This document shows positions 44,269 to 53,128 of a stretch of DNA of 64,000 nucleotides, in pieces (position 1 is the first letter of the stretch; every line of letters starts with the position of its first letter). This stretch comes from Bacillus safensis (GTDB lineage: Bacteria; Bacillota; Bacilli; Bacillales; Bacillaceae), in NCBI GenBank assembly GCA_030159235.1, contig BSBG01000002.1:310001-374000 (forward strand). Reading direction: 5' to 3'. The notes below the pieces were generated by a model that was not told the DNA's origin, did no database searches, and saw only the letters and a program-made list of their open reading frames with translations. The position numbers and the translations under genes were made by a program.

Positions 44269-45549
44269 TTACTTCTTATATTTATTGACTTCGAACATGA
44301 GAATGTTATTGAAGACGACATAATCCTTCTTACTTTCAAAGGGACCTTTATTGTTGTCATGCTCGTCAATCTCATAAAACCCTGGGCCTTCTCCCGCATC
44401 ACGCTTTTTGTACCAGGATAGGAAGGCATTGACTTCTTTCATTGAAAGGTCATACTCTTTCTGTAAGCCGTTGACCATTGTGATGATGAGAAGGGCATCT
44501 CCGTCTTCATTAGCAACATCATCATCTTTATTACCTTGTTCAATGTCAGTCGATGATGAATCTTCGTTTAGTTCTTTTAAACTTTTAAGTGAAATTGCAT
44601 AGGTTGGCTTAAAGTCTTTACTCGCTCTGTTTGTTCTATTTGGATTATTAGTCCCTCCTATTACATAAAGTATGTTGTTAACTACTACAGTATTAGCTCC
44701 AATAAGTTTACTAGGTAATAATTGAGATACTGAACTAACTGTTTGTTTTTTAGGATCGACTACTTGCATTTTGTTTGTGATCGTACTATTAGAAGTTTCT
44801 CCCCCAATTAAAAGTAATTTATCTTGAAAGACAATTGAAGCTGGGTTTCTTACAGCATATTGCAATTTAGTTATTTCAGACCACGCTGATGTTTTAATAT
44901 CGTATTCATAGACTTCTTTGTAGTAATTACTATAATAATATCCTCCAGCGATATAAATTTTCTCACCAATAACACCAGAAGTTACACCGTGCATAGCTTT
45001 TGGAAAATGGTTTTTTTCTTCCCATTTTTTTGTATCAGGATCATATTCATAAAAGTTTTGCTTTTTATTTTCAGAGTAACTAACTACATATATCTTGTTG
45101 TTGATTACATTGGCAGAAGTCGTATTCTCCCAATTTTCTTTTTTAGGAAAATCAGTTGTTTCTTCCCACGTATCTTTTTCAGTATCATACACTTCCACTT
45201 TTTTAACAGTTCCAGATGTACTTCTTCCTGCAATAATATAAACCTTTTTATCAATTACTGCTACAGAAGCTCCAAGTCTCGGTGTTGGCATATCAGACTT
45301 AACTTCCCAAGAATCTTTGTCTGGGTTATAAGCATATGTTTGCGCCTGAGGTCTCCCCGCCACATCTCCTCCACCAAAAATATAAATTTTCCCATCTACA
45401 ACAGCTGAACTAGAAAATACCCTTTCCTCTGGTAAATGAGCCTTCTCTACCCAACTGTCATTGATTGTTTCTGCTTTAATATCTTGTTTTAATGAAAAAA
45501 AACCTATTCCAATGATAATCGCAATCAATAAATAATAATACTTCTTCAA
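44269..45549 (-). CDS. Secreted Kelch-repeat protein
   Basis: Six Kelch-type blades can be read (repeats of the form KIYIFGG..YDPxxxxW, about residues 50-320), enough for a beta-propeller. Residues 1-27 look like a signal peptide, so the protein is probably exported. The last 85 residues form a separate acidic domain (DALLIITMVNGLQKEYDLS ... FNNILMFEVNKYKK) that I cannot name. No enzyme motif is seen. The gene is AT-rich and stands alone between dlt and the DUF4241 remnant, which suggests an accessory or acquired gene. Confidence 0.75.
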   Translation of the reverse strand: MKKYYYLLIAIIIGIGFFSLKQDIKAETINDSWVEKAHLPEERVFSSSAVVDGKIYIFGGGDVAGRPQAQTYAYNPDKDSWEVKSDMPTPRLGASVAVIDKKVYIIAGRSTSGTVKKVEVYDTEKDTWEETTDFPKKENWENTTSANVINNKIYVVSYSENKKQNFYEYDPDTKKWEEKNHFPKAMHGVTSGVIGEKIYIAGGYYYSNYYKEVYEYDIKTSAWSEITKLQYAVRNPASIVFQDKLLLIGGETSNSTITNKMQVVDPKKQTVSSVSQLLPSKLIGANTVVVNNILYVIGGTNNPNRTNRASKDFKPTYAISLKSLKELNEDSSSTDIEQGNKDDDVANEDGDALLIITMVNGLQKEYDLSMKEVNAFLSWYKKRDAGEGPGFYEIDEHDNNKGPFESKKDYVVFNNILMFEVNKYKK

Positions 45550-45713
45550 ATCAAATCCATCCTTTCAATATTTTATACTTAATAAATATCGGTATAATTT
45601 GATATATTTTCATTTCTTTTTATAATCATTTATCAAATATGATCTTTTCTTTTATTTTATTATTCACCATATAGAATCCCTCTACTTACCTATTTGCCAT
45701 AAACAAGCTAGGT

Positions 45714-45848
45714 TCAAACAAAATCTCTTCTGTACAAATTCGAATTTATTGGAATGTTTTCAAGTTTAATAGGTTTATGTAACCATTTAGGGAAATGTAC
45801 CTTCATACCATGTTTTTCAGCTTCAACAGTGAATAACAAAAAACCCAT
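45714..45848 (-). pseudogene. 44-codon reading frame, possible gene tail
   Basis: The minus strand reads MGFLLFTVEAEKHGMKVHFP and on to LYRRDFV, a composition like real protein. There is no ribosome site, and the ATG lies within the terminator hairpin after the DUF4241 gene. It is more likely the 3' remnant of a lost gene than a working one. The rest of the 317-base gap 45550-45866 is AT-rich and shows only the probable promoter region of the Kelch gene. Confidence 0.3.
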
Positions 45849-45862
45849 GGTTTCATGGGTTT
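45836..45862 (-). terminator. Terminator after the DUF4241 gene
   Basis: Perfect 9-bp arms AAACCCATG/CATGGGTTT with a four-base loop (45841-45862) give a T run on the minus strand. Confidence 0.8.
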
Positions 45863-45866
45863 CTCA

Positions 45867-46508
45867 TCAATCCATTATAAGAAAATCCGTCACAAGGCAA
45901 GCCGGTTCTCCGTTTTCATCCAGCCCCCAAAAGCTTGGGTACATCCCGTCGCCGAAGCCTGTTGTAAACATGGCAATGTCCATCTTGTCATGAAAACGGG
46001 TGACGAGCCAGTCCCATGTGTGCTTGTAGTTTTGCGCAAGCGCTTCTTCAAATTCCTCATAAAGATAAAAATCATTGTCCTCTTTATATCGCTTATCCTC
46101 ATAAGTTTGTAAATATAGAGCTGCCTCCGTATCCATAAAGCAGCCCATCCCCGTATTTACATCGTAACCGAAGAACTCGTCTTCTTTCAAATGTTTGAAT
46201 TCCTGCCCTGCTCTTGTGGCAAGCTACCATTCTATTGCTTGCTCGTTTGTAAACTTGATCATCGCATAGGCAACACGCTCGTCCCCGCCTTCCAACCGCT
46301 TAACCAAAAGTAGAATAGGATATTTTCCTTGAGCAACCTTCCTCGTAAACGATTGGTCACCTTCAGAAACAAAAGGATCACAGGCAACGATATGACCGCT
46401 CGTGATCTCGATATTCCCGATCTGGTTAGCAAATAATTGATCACCTTCTTGGTTGCTTATTGTCTCTCCATTTTCATATAGTAGGTGGTTTGGATTGATG
46501 TTGTACAA
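45867..46508 (-). pseudogene. DUF4241 protein split by one amber codon
   Basis: Two pieces of one DUF4241-type protein lie in the same frame. The first 94 residues (HIVACDPFV at about 39-47, KYPILLLV) end at a TAG at 46224-46226. The frame then continues LATRAGQEFKHLKEDEFFGYDV and GFGDGMYPSFWGLDENGEP to 45867. Family members usually have a residue where the stop sits, so a GAG to TAG change would explain it and give 213 residues. DUF4241 function is unknown to me. The second piece alone would need the start at 46190, with no ribosome site. A sequencing error or true loss are both possible. Confidence 0.8.
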
Positions 46509-46840
46509 GTGATCATTCCTTTCAGTGTTTTACATGGGTGTTTTAGATCATGCATGCCTTTCTTAGTTATTTCTCTACTTCTCCTCTTTTTCCTGTCGTT
46601 TCTGCTTCAAATAACATAATGTACATTTCAAAAACTTAGATTTATATCTTGCTTCATTTTGAGTGAATTAATTTAGGAATGCAGTTAAGTAATGCATTGC
46701 AATCGGCAATTATGCAATTTACGTTTAACTTATTATACTAAACAGAATCATCAATTGCGTTTTACTAATTAAAATTTTAACGTACACTACCGATACACAG
46801 TATGATATGAAAGGAGAATCACCCAACCCTGTGATTAGTT

Positions 46841-46957
46841 ATGTTCTATCAAACAAAGAGATACCCAAAGACAACTCTTGAAAAGATTATTGATAAGTTT
46901 AAAATTACTGATACGAACGAATTATTTCCGGTTCAAAACAAGGAGGAAAAGCGATGA
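46841..46957 (+). CDS. 38-codon reading frame coupled to the next gene
   Basis: Reads MFYQTKRYPKTTLEKIID and on to QNKEEKR. Its TGA overlaps the ATG of the next gene as ATGA, and that gene's AGGAGG site lies inside it. The overlap suggests translational coupling or a remnant of a longer upstream gene. Its own ribosome site is poor (an AAAGGAG lies about 25 bases upstream). The 330 bases before it (46509-46840) are AT-rich with no clear gene. Confidence 0.35.
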   Translation: MFYQTKRYPKTTLEKIIDKFKITDTNELFPVQNKEEKR

Positions 46958-47961
46958 TTAAAGGAGAGGCCGTTTTTAAAGGGGAAGTAGATGTAAAATA
47001 TCTATTTAAAAAAGGTGAGGATACGGATGTTCTAACCGTTGTTTTCTCTGGATTTAGTACAGAAGGAAAACCACCTCTATACAACTACATAAGAACACTT
47101 GAGGGGTTTACTTGCAATACCCTTTTCATTTTAGATGATTTTGGCTGTCGTGGGAGTTACTATTTGTGCAAACAGAGAGACTTCTCTATAGAACGATCTG
47201 TTATTTCTCTAATCCATACCATAGCAAAGGAACACAGTGTCAAAAAAATCATTTCTTGCGGATCTAGCAAAGGTGGGTATGCATCCCTTTATTACTCCCT
47301 TAAATACGGATTCGATGCAGCGATATGCTGGTCTCCTCAATATTATTTAGGGGACTATCTTATTAGTACAAAAAACAAGAATATGAATGAAGTTGGGGAA
47401 TTCATGGCCGGTGGTTGTTTTCAAGATGATAAACTTTATTTAAACAGTATTCTTCGAGATATCATAGTGAATTCCGCTCACACACCTGAGCTTTATATTC
47501 ATTTAGGGGAGGGAGAAATCCACTACACTCATCATGTTAAACCAATGATTGAAGATCTTAAAAATTCCAACAGACAATATGAACTGGACTTAGGGCCTTA
47601 TAACTCTCATTCAGACGTGGCAAAATTTTTTCCTGAATTCTTAAGAAAAAATATAGCTCGGATACTTAATAGTCCGTATGTTATCTTTGAGGAACAAACA
47701 AATTCAGATATGACCAAGGGAGACTCTTACCTATTTCGAGTCAACAAGGACCAAGATGGTGATATATATGCGTGGTATATATACAAAGATGGAGAAATTA
47801 TAGAGAGAAAAATGTACGAAGACTCAAGAGAAACATTAGTAACTTTTCATGAGATCGGTGAATATATGGTGAAAGCTTATGTTCTAAACAAACATAAACG
47901 AAAAACATCTTTAAAAAGCAGCTATTTTCAAGTAAAAGAAGCTCTATCCGTTTTAGGATAG
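46954..47961 (+). CDS. XcbB/CpsF- or Asp2-like alpha/beta-hydrolase-fold protein
   Basis: The 335 residues contain ISCGSSKGGYASLYYSLKYG (about 103-122), a GxSKGG nucleophile elbow like that of Asp2 and XcbB/CpsF capsule proteins, and later an LHLG and NSHSD stretch that could supply Asp and His. The C-terminal 90 residues look like a beta-sandwich of the Y_Y_Y type (DIYAWYIYKDGEI). The likely role is in surface glycan or glycoprotein modification, but no such genes are next to it. Strong ribosome site; AT-rich; probably acquired. Confidence 0.6.
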   Translation: MIKGEAVFKGEVDVKYLFKKGEDTDVLTVVFSGFSTEGKPPLYNYIRTLEGFTCNTLFILDDFGCRGSYYLCKQRDFSIERSVISLIHTIAKEHSVKKIISCGSSKGGYASLYYSLKYGFDAAICWSPQYYLGDYLISTKNKNMNEVGEFMAGGCFQDDKLYLNSILRDIIVNSAHTPELYIHLGEGEIHYTHHVKPMIEDLKNSNRQYELDLGPYNSHSDVAKFFPEFLRKNIARILNSPYVIFEEQTNSDMTKGDSYLFRVNKDQDGDIYAWYIYKDGEIIERKMYEDSRETLVTFHEIGEYMVKAYVLNKHKRKTSLKSSYFQVKEALSVLG

Positions 47962-47970
47962 AGCTTTCTT
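47939..47970 (+). terminator. Terminator of the XcbB-like gene
   Basis: A perfect 11-bp stem AAGCTCTATCC/GGATAGAGCTT with a six-base loop overlaps the stop codon and is followed by TCTT. Confidence 0.85.
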
Positions 47971-48001
47971 CCGAATCATCACTAAATTAGCTATAAAAAT
48001 A

Positions 48002-48038
48002 GGATGCTAACACAGTATTATAAAATGTATTAGCATCC
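48002..48038 (-). terminator. Hairpin just outside the island end
   Basis: Arms GGATGCTAA/TTAGCATCC are followed on the minus strand by a T-rich stretch (TATTTTTATAG). It could be the original terminator of the tRNA-Arg gene, displaced from it by the island. That idea is inference. Confidence 0.5.
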
Positions 48039-48087
48039 CTTATCCGCCCAACCCTGACATATCAAGGATTGATATTGTAAAACTGTA

Positions 48088-48155
48088 CGTCCCAGGAGAG
48101 ATTCGAACTCCCGACCGACGCCTTAGAAGGGCGTTGCTCTATCCTGCTGAGCTAC
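48088..48155 (-). repeat. tRNA-Arg 3' fragment (distal att copy)
   Basis: It repeats 54049-54116 with one change (48145, in the D-arm). The T-arm, anticodon arm with TCT and most of the D-arm are kept. The 5' acceptor strand is replaced by unrelated sequence, so no cloverleaf can close. It is not a working tRNA. Confidence 0.92.
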
Positions 48156-48184
48156 CTTATACATCGCTATTCATTCAGTTTCAT

Positions 48185-48197
48185 GTATAACGGTCAC
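48185..48197 (+). repeat. 13-bp inverted repeat, left inner end of island
   Basis: GTATAACGGTCAC, 30 bases inside the left att copy. The same 13 bases occur inverted at 53975-53987 near the right end. It may be an arm site for the lost recombination machinery. The rest of 48198-48354 is AT-rich without a gene. Confidence 0.5.
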
Positions 48198-48354
48198 TTT
48201 TCGAACTTAGACCGATTGACTTATTTCCTATTATAATTCCTCATACTTTGTAATTCAATAATATACTTGTTAATAATAATCCCATTTCAGTATTGATACA
48301 TTTGAAAAATCAAAGGTGTGTACATAAACTGAATTTGGGCTTGCCCCAAAAGTG

Positions 48355-48384
48355 ACAAAAAAAGAGAGCCAATAATGACTCTCA
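48355..48384 (-). terminator. Terminator after mod-res
   Basis: Arms GAGAGTC/GGCTCTC (48364-48383) with a six-base loop are followed by seven Ts on the minus strand, just past the res stop. Confidence 0.88.
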
Positions 48385-48389
48385 AAATT

Positions 48390-50585
48390 CTATAAAATTT
48401 CCTCTAGTAATTGCCACTCTTCACTTAAAATATCGTCATTGTACTCATTCGTGCAAATAAACAGCTCATTGTTGCTTTTATCTTTTCTTACAAAGCCGCC
48501 TTTTATGTTATGTTTATGCAAATATCGCTTTAGTACTTCAAATTTCTTAGGTGAGAACTTATCAATATCTTCGGACTCTCCAGTTCTATTAAAACCGCCC
48601 TTTGTTTCAATAATCCAAATTTCCCCATCTTTTGAAACAATATAGTCTGGATAGAAAGACCTTTGGGTTCCTGCATTATCCAAATAAACAATTGATAGGT
48701 ATTCGTTACCCTTATCTCCATTTTTGTATAACCAATCAATGTTATCGGACTCATTGCAATACTTTTCAAAAGACTTTTCTGAATCGGAACGAATCTCGGC
48801 AGAAGATAGATAACCTTTATATACATTCGTTGAATACTCTCTTTGGACTCTATTCTTTCCGTTATAAGTAAACAACACTTCTTGAGGAATCCGAAATTCT
48901 TTTTCGACTACTACTGGCAGAGCAAGTGAAGTTTGGTATGTCGGGCTTGCTATTGCCAAACGAAAGTCTTCTTTTAACTTTTGGAAATTATTAATGACAA
49001 AAGCATAAACTTCTCTAGTCTCTAGTCGTAATACTTTGTTTTCATACCGAACATTTTTATCAAACAACCGACGAATAATTGTGTTCATTTTTTCATATGG
49101 TAGGCTTAATTTTAAGCCTAAAGTGCTTACTCGGTTATGATACTCTCGACCATGCTTATGAGTATTTAATGGTTCAATCATATTCACACTAGAAAGACTT
49201 TCAAATTCTTCAAGTGTCAAAGTATGAACTTGACCTGTATAGGTATTCTTAATAATATTATCTGAAAAAATATACCCTTTTGTTTGAAGACGAGTTTTGT
49301 TTTCATCGGTTTTAATGCTGGTTCCATACTGGCTTTCGTAATAAAGGACCATTGCTTTTAATGAATGTGTTGCGTCATGAGATAAGCCAAGAACGGATTT
49401 TTGCTCACTTGTTAGAGTGACTTCCCTGTGTTCTTGTTTTAAGAATAATTTTACTGCATCTAGTGCACCTTTTTTTAAATGTAATTTAACACCTTCTGTA
49501 AACTTTTCGTCGAAGGTATATAAATAACAACAATCTAGTAAATCCTTTTCATAATGCTTGGCTTCTGGCATACGTCTTATTCGCCCAATTGTTTGGATTT
49601 CAAATGTTTCACTTGTGTTTTCTCGCAGCTTAACGAGAATCTGTGCTCTTGGACAGTCCCAGCCAGTTGCAATAGCCTGTTTGATAATTATAACTATTGG
49701 TTTTGCATCAATTCTTTCGATTTCTTCAAGGTTCTGTTTTCGCTCACTTAACCAAACAGCCAACAAACCATTTTCATAAGTTACGTCCCTAGTAGCTAAA
49801 TAACGTTCTACCTCGTCCTGTAATAGTTCGCTGTTGTTAGGAAGTTGTACAATTATCAAAGGGTTTACCTTTGAGTCTTTTTCTTTAAAACCTATTTTTA
49901 ATTCTCGGTGCTTATTTAATGCTTTTTCCAGTAAGTAACTAACTTGACTGTCCACTTCAACAGAGTGTCCAAAATTCTCATTTATGACCAGCATTTTTTT
50001 TATGAGACCCTCGGCAATTACATCTTCTTCTTTCACTTCAATTAATGCAGCATTCGTAAGATTTTTTGGTGTTGCAGAAGTCCTAATAATTTTTTTAGGG
50101 TTAAAGAGAGAAATTATATCATCAGCTTTAACAGTGTCATTTTGGTGAGCTTCATCAACGATAATGATAAATTCCAGTCCATTCTTATGAGCATTTGTAA
50201 TATGCTCTTGGAAGTTAGCCTTCTCACTTTCTTTCAAAGCATTATTACCTTTTTTGGTCAGCATTTCCCAATTTATGAAACAAGCGTCGTTCTCTTTAAA
50301 ACCGTCTGTCATAACAGCGGATAAGAGCTTTGTTGAACTGTTATGGATATACTTGTCCATTTTCTCTTTACTTTGTTCTTCTAAGTCTCCCTTTCCAGGA
50401 GTAAGCCATACAAAAACATTTCCAATGTGACCTTTCCCGTACTCGTCCATAAAATGTGTGAGAATTATTGTTTTCCCCGAACCAGTCGGACTTTTAAGAA
50501 TAACTTCATTGTTACTGTTATCAATACTTTCTATTAAACTTCCGATAGCTTTAAGCTGGAACTCTGCTAATTGAAACAACTTCAT
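48390..50585 (-). CDS. Type III restriction endonuclease, Res subunit
   Basis: Helicase-nuclease subunit that translocates along or signals on DNA and cuts with Mod. The 731 residues have Walker A SPTGSGKT (about 32-39), the DEAH box VDEAHQND near 147, SATP motif III near 173 and the motif VI region QTIGRIRRMPEA near 330. The C-terminus has a PD-(D/E)xK nuclease core (PDYIVSKDGEIWIIETKGG, about 650-668). It is shorter than EcoP15I Res (about 970). It overlaps mod by four bases (ATGA). The motifs look intact. Confidence 0.92.
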   Translation of the reverse strand: MKLFQLAEFQLKAIGSLIESIDNSNNEVILKSPTGSGKTIILTHFMDEYGKGHIGNVFVWLTPGKGDLEEQSKEKMDKYIHNSSTKLLSAVMTDGFKENDACFINWEMLTKKGNNALKESEKANFQEHITNAHKNGLEFIIIVDEAHQNDTVKADDIISLFNPKKIIRTSATPKNLTNAALIEVKEEDVIAEGLIKKMLVINENFGHSVEVDSQVSYLLEKALNKHRELKIGFKEKDSKVNPLIIVQLPNNSELLQDEVERYLATRDVTYENGLLAVWLSERKQNLEEIERIDAKPIVIIIKQAIATGWDCPRAQILVKLRENTSETFEIQTIGRIRRMPEAKHYEKDLLDCCYLYTFDEKFTEGVKLHLKKGALDAVKLFLKQEHREVTLTSEQKSVLGLSHDATHSLKAMVLYYESQYGTSIKTDENKTRLQTKGYIFSDNIIKNTYTGQVHTLTLEEFESLSSVNMIEPLNTHKHGREYHNRVSTLGLKLSLPYEKMNTIIRRLFDKNVRYENKVLRLETREVYAFVINNFQKLKEDFRLAIASPTYQTSLALPVVVEKEFRIPQEVLFTYNGKNRVQREYSTNVYKGYLSSAEIRSDSEKSFEKYCNESDNIDWLYKNGDKGNEYLSIVYLDNAGTQRSFYPDYIVSKDGEIWIIETKGGFNRTGESEDIDKFSPKKFEVLKRYLHKHNIKGGFVRKDKSNNELFICTNEYNDDILSEEWQLLEEIL

Positions 50586-52351
50586 TTCCCCCTAGACTCT
50601 GTAAAATAGTAATCTGGAATAACATGTACAGCAATACTGTTTATTTTAAGAATTTCTTCTTGCTCGCTGTTTGCTAGTACGTCATGTCCTAGGTAAATTA
50701 CCCTACATTGTTGTCTTTGTTCGATACTATTAATAAATGCCTCTAAATCTTCATCAGTCAAAATAATTGCAATTTCTTTATTGTCTTGGAGATTTATAGC
50801 ATTTTCCAGCTCAACAAGCTCCCTAATACCTTTAAGAAGTTCTTCTGCGTATTCGTAATAAAGCCTATTGCTTATAGGAACGTAGTCTACTTTGAAATAT
50901 TTTAGACTGGTCTGATTACTTTGTTCACCAGTTTCAATAACCCTCTTAACTCTTTCATAAGTTATCTCTCTACAAATGTTGTTTTCATTGTTTGTAGTGA
51001 GAATAAATTTCCGATTACCATTATCCTCTGCATTTAATTCAATTACTGCTTGTGCTGTGGTTCCAGACCCAGCAAAAAAGTCTAAAATGGTACAATCATT
51101 GTTATCATAAGTAATGGAGTCAATTAGTATTTTCATTAGGGAATTTGATTTTGGATAAGCAAAAACACTTTTCTTCCCAAAATATTTTTCTAACTCAATT
51201 CCACCGTCGCTTTTTGTGCTAATAATTGAGCGTAATAACATTCTATCAACGTCTTTTAGTAATTTAATCGCACTGGGCTGCATGTTTTCGTCTTTGGAAA
51301 ACCATATTTCTCCGCAGATATAACTGCCGTCATGTCTTTCAATTACATTATCGTAATCAACCTTGTTTTTAAAGGTGTCCTCACTCCACCGCCAACCCCG
51401 TTCTGGTATTTTAACTGGCTTATTGGTAATTGGGTGAAGAACTGTGTATCTCGGTCCGAAAGTATTCGCATTTGGCCAACTTAAATTAATCTTTCCCCAT
51501 ACATCATAATCTTCATTTACCGCATTATATAAGGTAATTCCCCTATCATATGAGTTCTTTTTGTACAATTGTTTTAGCTTGGTCTCTGTTTCCTTAATTG
51601 AGAGTTCTTTCTTCTTACAATCAGCCACTAAATTATTAATCTCGTCTAATCCATCTTTTTGCATCATGAATTTATACTTGTAGTCGCTATCTTTTGCATA
51701 AAGAAAAATATATTCATGGATGCTCCCTATTCCTTTATCGTTTTTAGGAACCCTTTTATTCCATATCAAACATTCTACAAAATTCCGTTCACCAAATGTT
51801 TGGTCGCATAGTATTTTTAACTGGGCAAATTCATTTTCATCGACACTAATAAAAATGACACCTTTTTCAGATAACACTGTCTTTGCTAGAACTAATCTTT
51901 TTTCCATAAACGATAACCATTTAGAATGTCTAAATGAATCATTTCCGTCAACCTTATTGTCCGAATAAGTAAATCCATCTTTTAATGTGTTATATGGAGG
52001 GTCAATATATATTAAATCAATACTCTCCTTATGTGTTTTTGTTAGTAATTCCAATGCAGCAAGATTATCTCCTTCGATTAGAAAATTCATATCTCCGCCG
52101 TTATTAATAAAAAAGTCCCTCTCCTCAGCAAGAACTGGAATATGAGTTTCTAATTTTTCATCTATGCCCTCTTTATGTTCCTCAAACACAAGACCGTACT
52201 TTTTACTATTTATATCTTTTCCAAGTTCGCTAATGTAACTTAACAGCTTTCTGGCATTTTCGTCTTTTGAGTTTTCTTCAACAAACGATTTCAGTTCATT
52301 GAGTTTCTCATTTAGTTCTTCCCTTTTTTGTTTCGCCAAATTAGTGCTCAT
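50582..52351 (-). CDS. Type III DNA methyltransferase, Mod subunit
   Basis: N6-adenine methyltransferase and specificity subunit of the type III system. The 589 residues have the catalytic DPPY motif IDPPYNTLKDGF (about 116-127) before the AdoMet motif FFAGSGTTAQAV (about 418-429), the beta-class order. The region between them would carry target recognition. A possible 10-bp operator palindrome lies 20-55 bases upstream. The gene is much more AT-rich than the chromosomal backbone. I see no simple-sequence repeat that would make it phase-variable. Confidence 0.93.
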   Translation of the reverse strand: MSTNLAKQKREELNEKLNELKSFVEENSKDENARKLLSYISELGKDINSKKYGLVFEEHKEGIDEKLETHIPVLAEERDFFINNGGDMNFLIEGDNLAALELLTKTHKESIDLIYIDPPYNTLKDGFTYSDNKVDGNDSFRHSKWLSFMEKRLVLAKTVLSEKGVIFISVDENEFAQLKILCDQTFGERNFVECLIWNKRVPKNDKGIGSIHEYIFLYAKDSDYKYKFMMQKDGLDEINNLVADCKKKELSIKETETKLKQLYKKNSYDRGITLYNAVNEDYDVWGKINLSWPNANTFGPRYTVLHPITNKPVKIPERGWRWSEDTFKNKVDYDNVIERHDGSYICGEIWFSKDENMQPSAIKLLKDVDRMLLRSIISTKSDGGIELEKYFGKKSVFAYPKSNSLMKILIDSITYDNNDCTILDFFAGSGTTAQAVIELNAEDNGNRKFILTTNNENNICREITYERVKRVIETGEQSNQTSLKYFKVDYVPISNRLYYEYAEELLKGIRELVELENAINLQDNKEIAIILTDEDLEAFINSIEQRQQCRVIYLGHDVLANSEQEEILKINSIAVHVIPDYYFTESRGK

Positions 52352-52370
52352 TTTTATTAGTACACCTTCT

Positions 52371-52406
52371 CTAGTAAAATATAATCTTCAAATTCCATTT
52401 TACTAG
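52371..52406. promoter_or_regulatory. Inverted repeat upstream of mod
   Basis: Perfect 10-bp arms CTAGTAAAAT and ATTTTACTAG are separated by 16 bases, just before the mod ribosome site. The arms could be an operator for control of mod-res or an RNA hairpin in its leader. No controller gene is seen. Confidence 0.5.
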
Positions 52407-52557
52407 ATTTGGAGGGGTGTTTCGACATAAATAGTTAAAACAACTAATTTTTTATGTTCTCATGATATTAATTATATTATCTGTTCTTAAAAAATAGCTT
52501 ATCCATCCCAGATGGGACAGTGGATTACCTTTGTAAATAAAGTGCCAACAAATTAAA

Positions 52558-52607
52558 ATAAGCCCTTCAACCATTGGTATCAATACATTGATGGTTAAAA
52601 GGCTTAT
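52558..52607. terminator. Long hairpin between mod and the decayed zone
   Basis: Arms of 17 bases with two mismatches (52558-52574 and 52591-52607), AT-rich on both flanks, may stop transcription on either strand. The stretch 52407-52557 shows no gene. Confidence 0.6.
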
Positions 52608-52743
52608 CTATTTTCTATTAGATTGGTGTTAGTAGCGGCAAAACATGAAAAATATCTCTTATAAATCCCTTCGCATACTTATTTTCCTGTATGGGCTATA
52701 ACTGTTTTATTTTGGCTTTCCCAGGCTTCATTCGCTATCATAG

Positions 52744-52836
52744 TTACATTTTATATGTCCTTTCCATTTCATACATTAATTCTGCTAATCTGTGGCTCTC
52801 GAACGGCTCTTTTGCTGTTCCGTGAATGAGATTTTC
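52744..52836 (-). pseudogene. Short coding remnant
   Basis: The minus strand reads ENLIHGTAKEPFESHRLAEL and on to MERTYKM with no start codon. It is bounded by stops on both sides and followed by a 20-codon frame (MIANEAWESQNKTVIAHTGK). The composition looks like protein. It is probably the end of a lost gene; I do not recognise it. Confidence 0.3.
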
Positions 52837-52867
52837 TCATATGATTTGTTTATTTGGCTTAATGACC

Positions 52868-53103
52868 TCATGTTCCTTGCTCCTCTGCTTCAATTTCCTC
52901 CACCAGCTTATAAAAGGTTGTCCGCTTCATTCCTGCTTCTTCAATGGCAGCCGTAGCGGTAATTTCTCCTACTTTCCATATGCTTGGTAAAACTCGTCTG
53001 TAGGTACTGCTTTCGGTCTGCCAAACAGTGTACCATTCTTTAAAGCTACGTCTATTCCTTAACGCTGCCTTTTTCTTATCCGTTCCCGTTCCTCGTCTGC
53101 CAT
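52868..53103 (-). pseudogene. Decayed C-terminus of a serine recombinase/resolvase
   Basis: Reading across frames recovers MADEERERIRKRQ, then a stop, GIDVALKNGTLFGRPKAV, a frame change, and GEITATAAIEEAGMKRTTFY with KLVEEIE to the stop at 52868. This is the end of a small resolvase catalytic domain, the FGRP hinge and its DNA-binding helix-turn-helix. The N-terminal catalytic part is missing, so it cannot act. At least one nonsense change and one frameshift are needed. Its 5' edge abuts an unrelated plus-strand reading frame at about 53105. Confidence 0.8.
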
Positions 53104-53128
53104 CCATGATAGTGCTGGTATTCAATCC

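Noticed and set aside
48088..48160. A second tRNA-Arg gene
   Set aside because: The 5' acceptor strand is replaced by unrelated bases, so the acceptor stem cannot form. It is the att duplicate of 54049-54122.
50582..52351. Phase-variable mod gene
   Set aside because: I saw no long homopolymer or tandem repeat in the coding region that could switch the frame.
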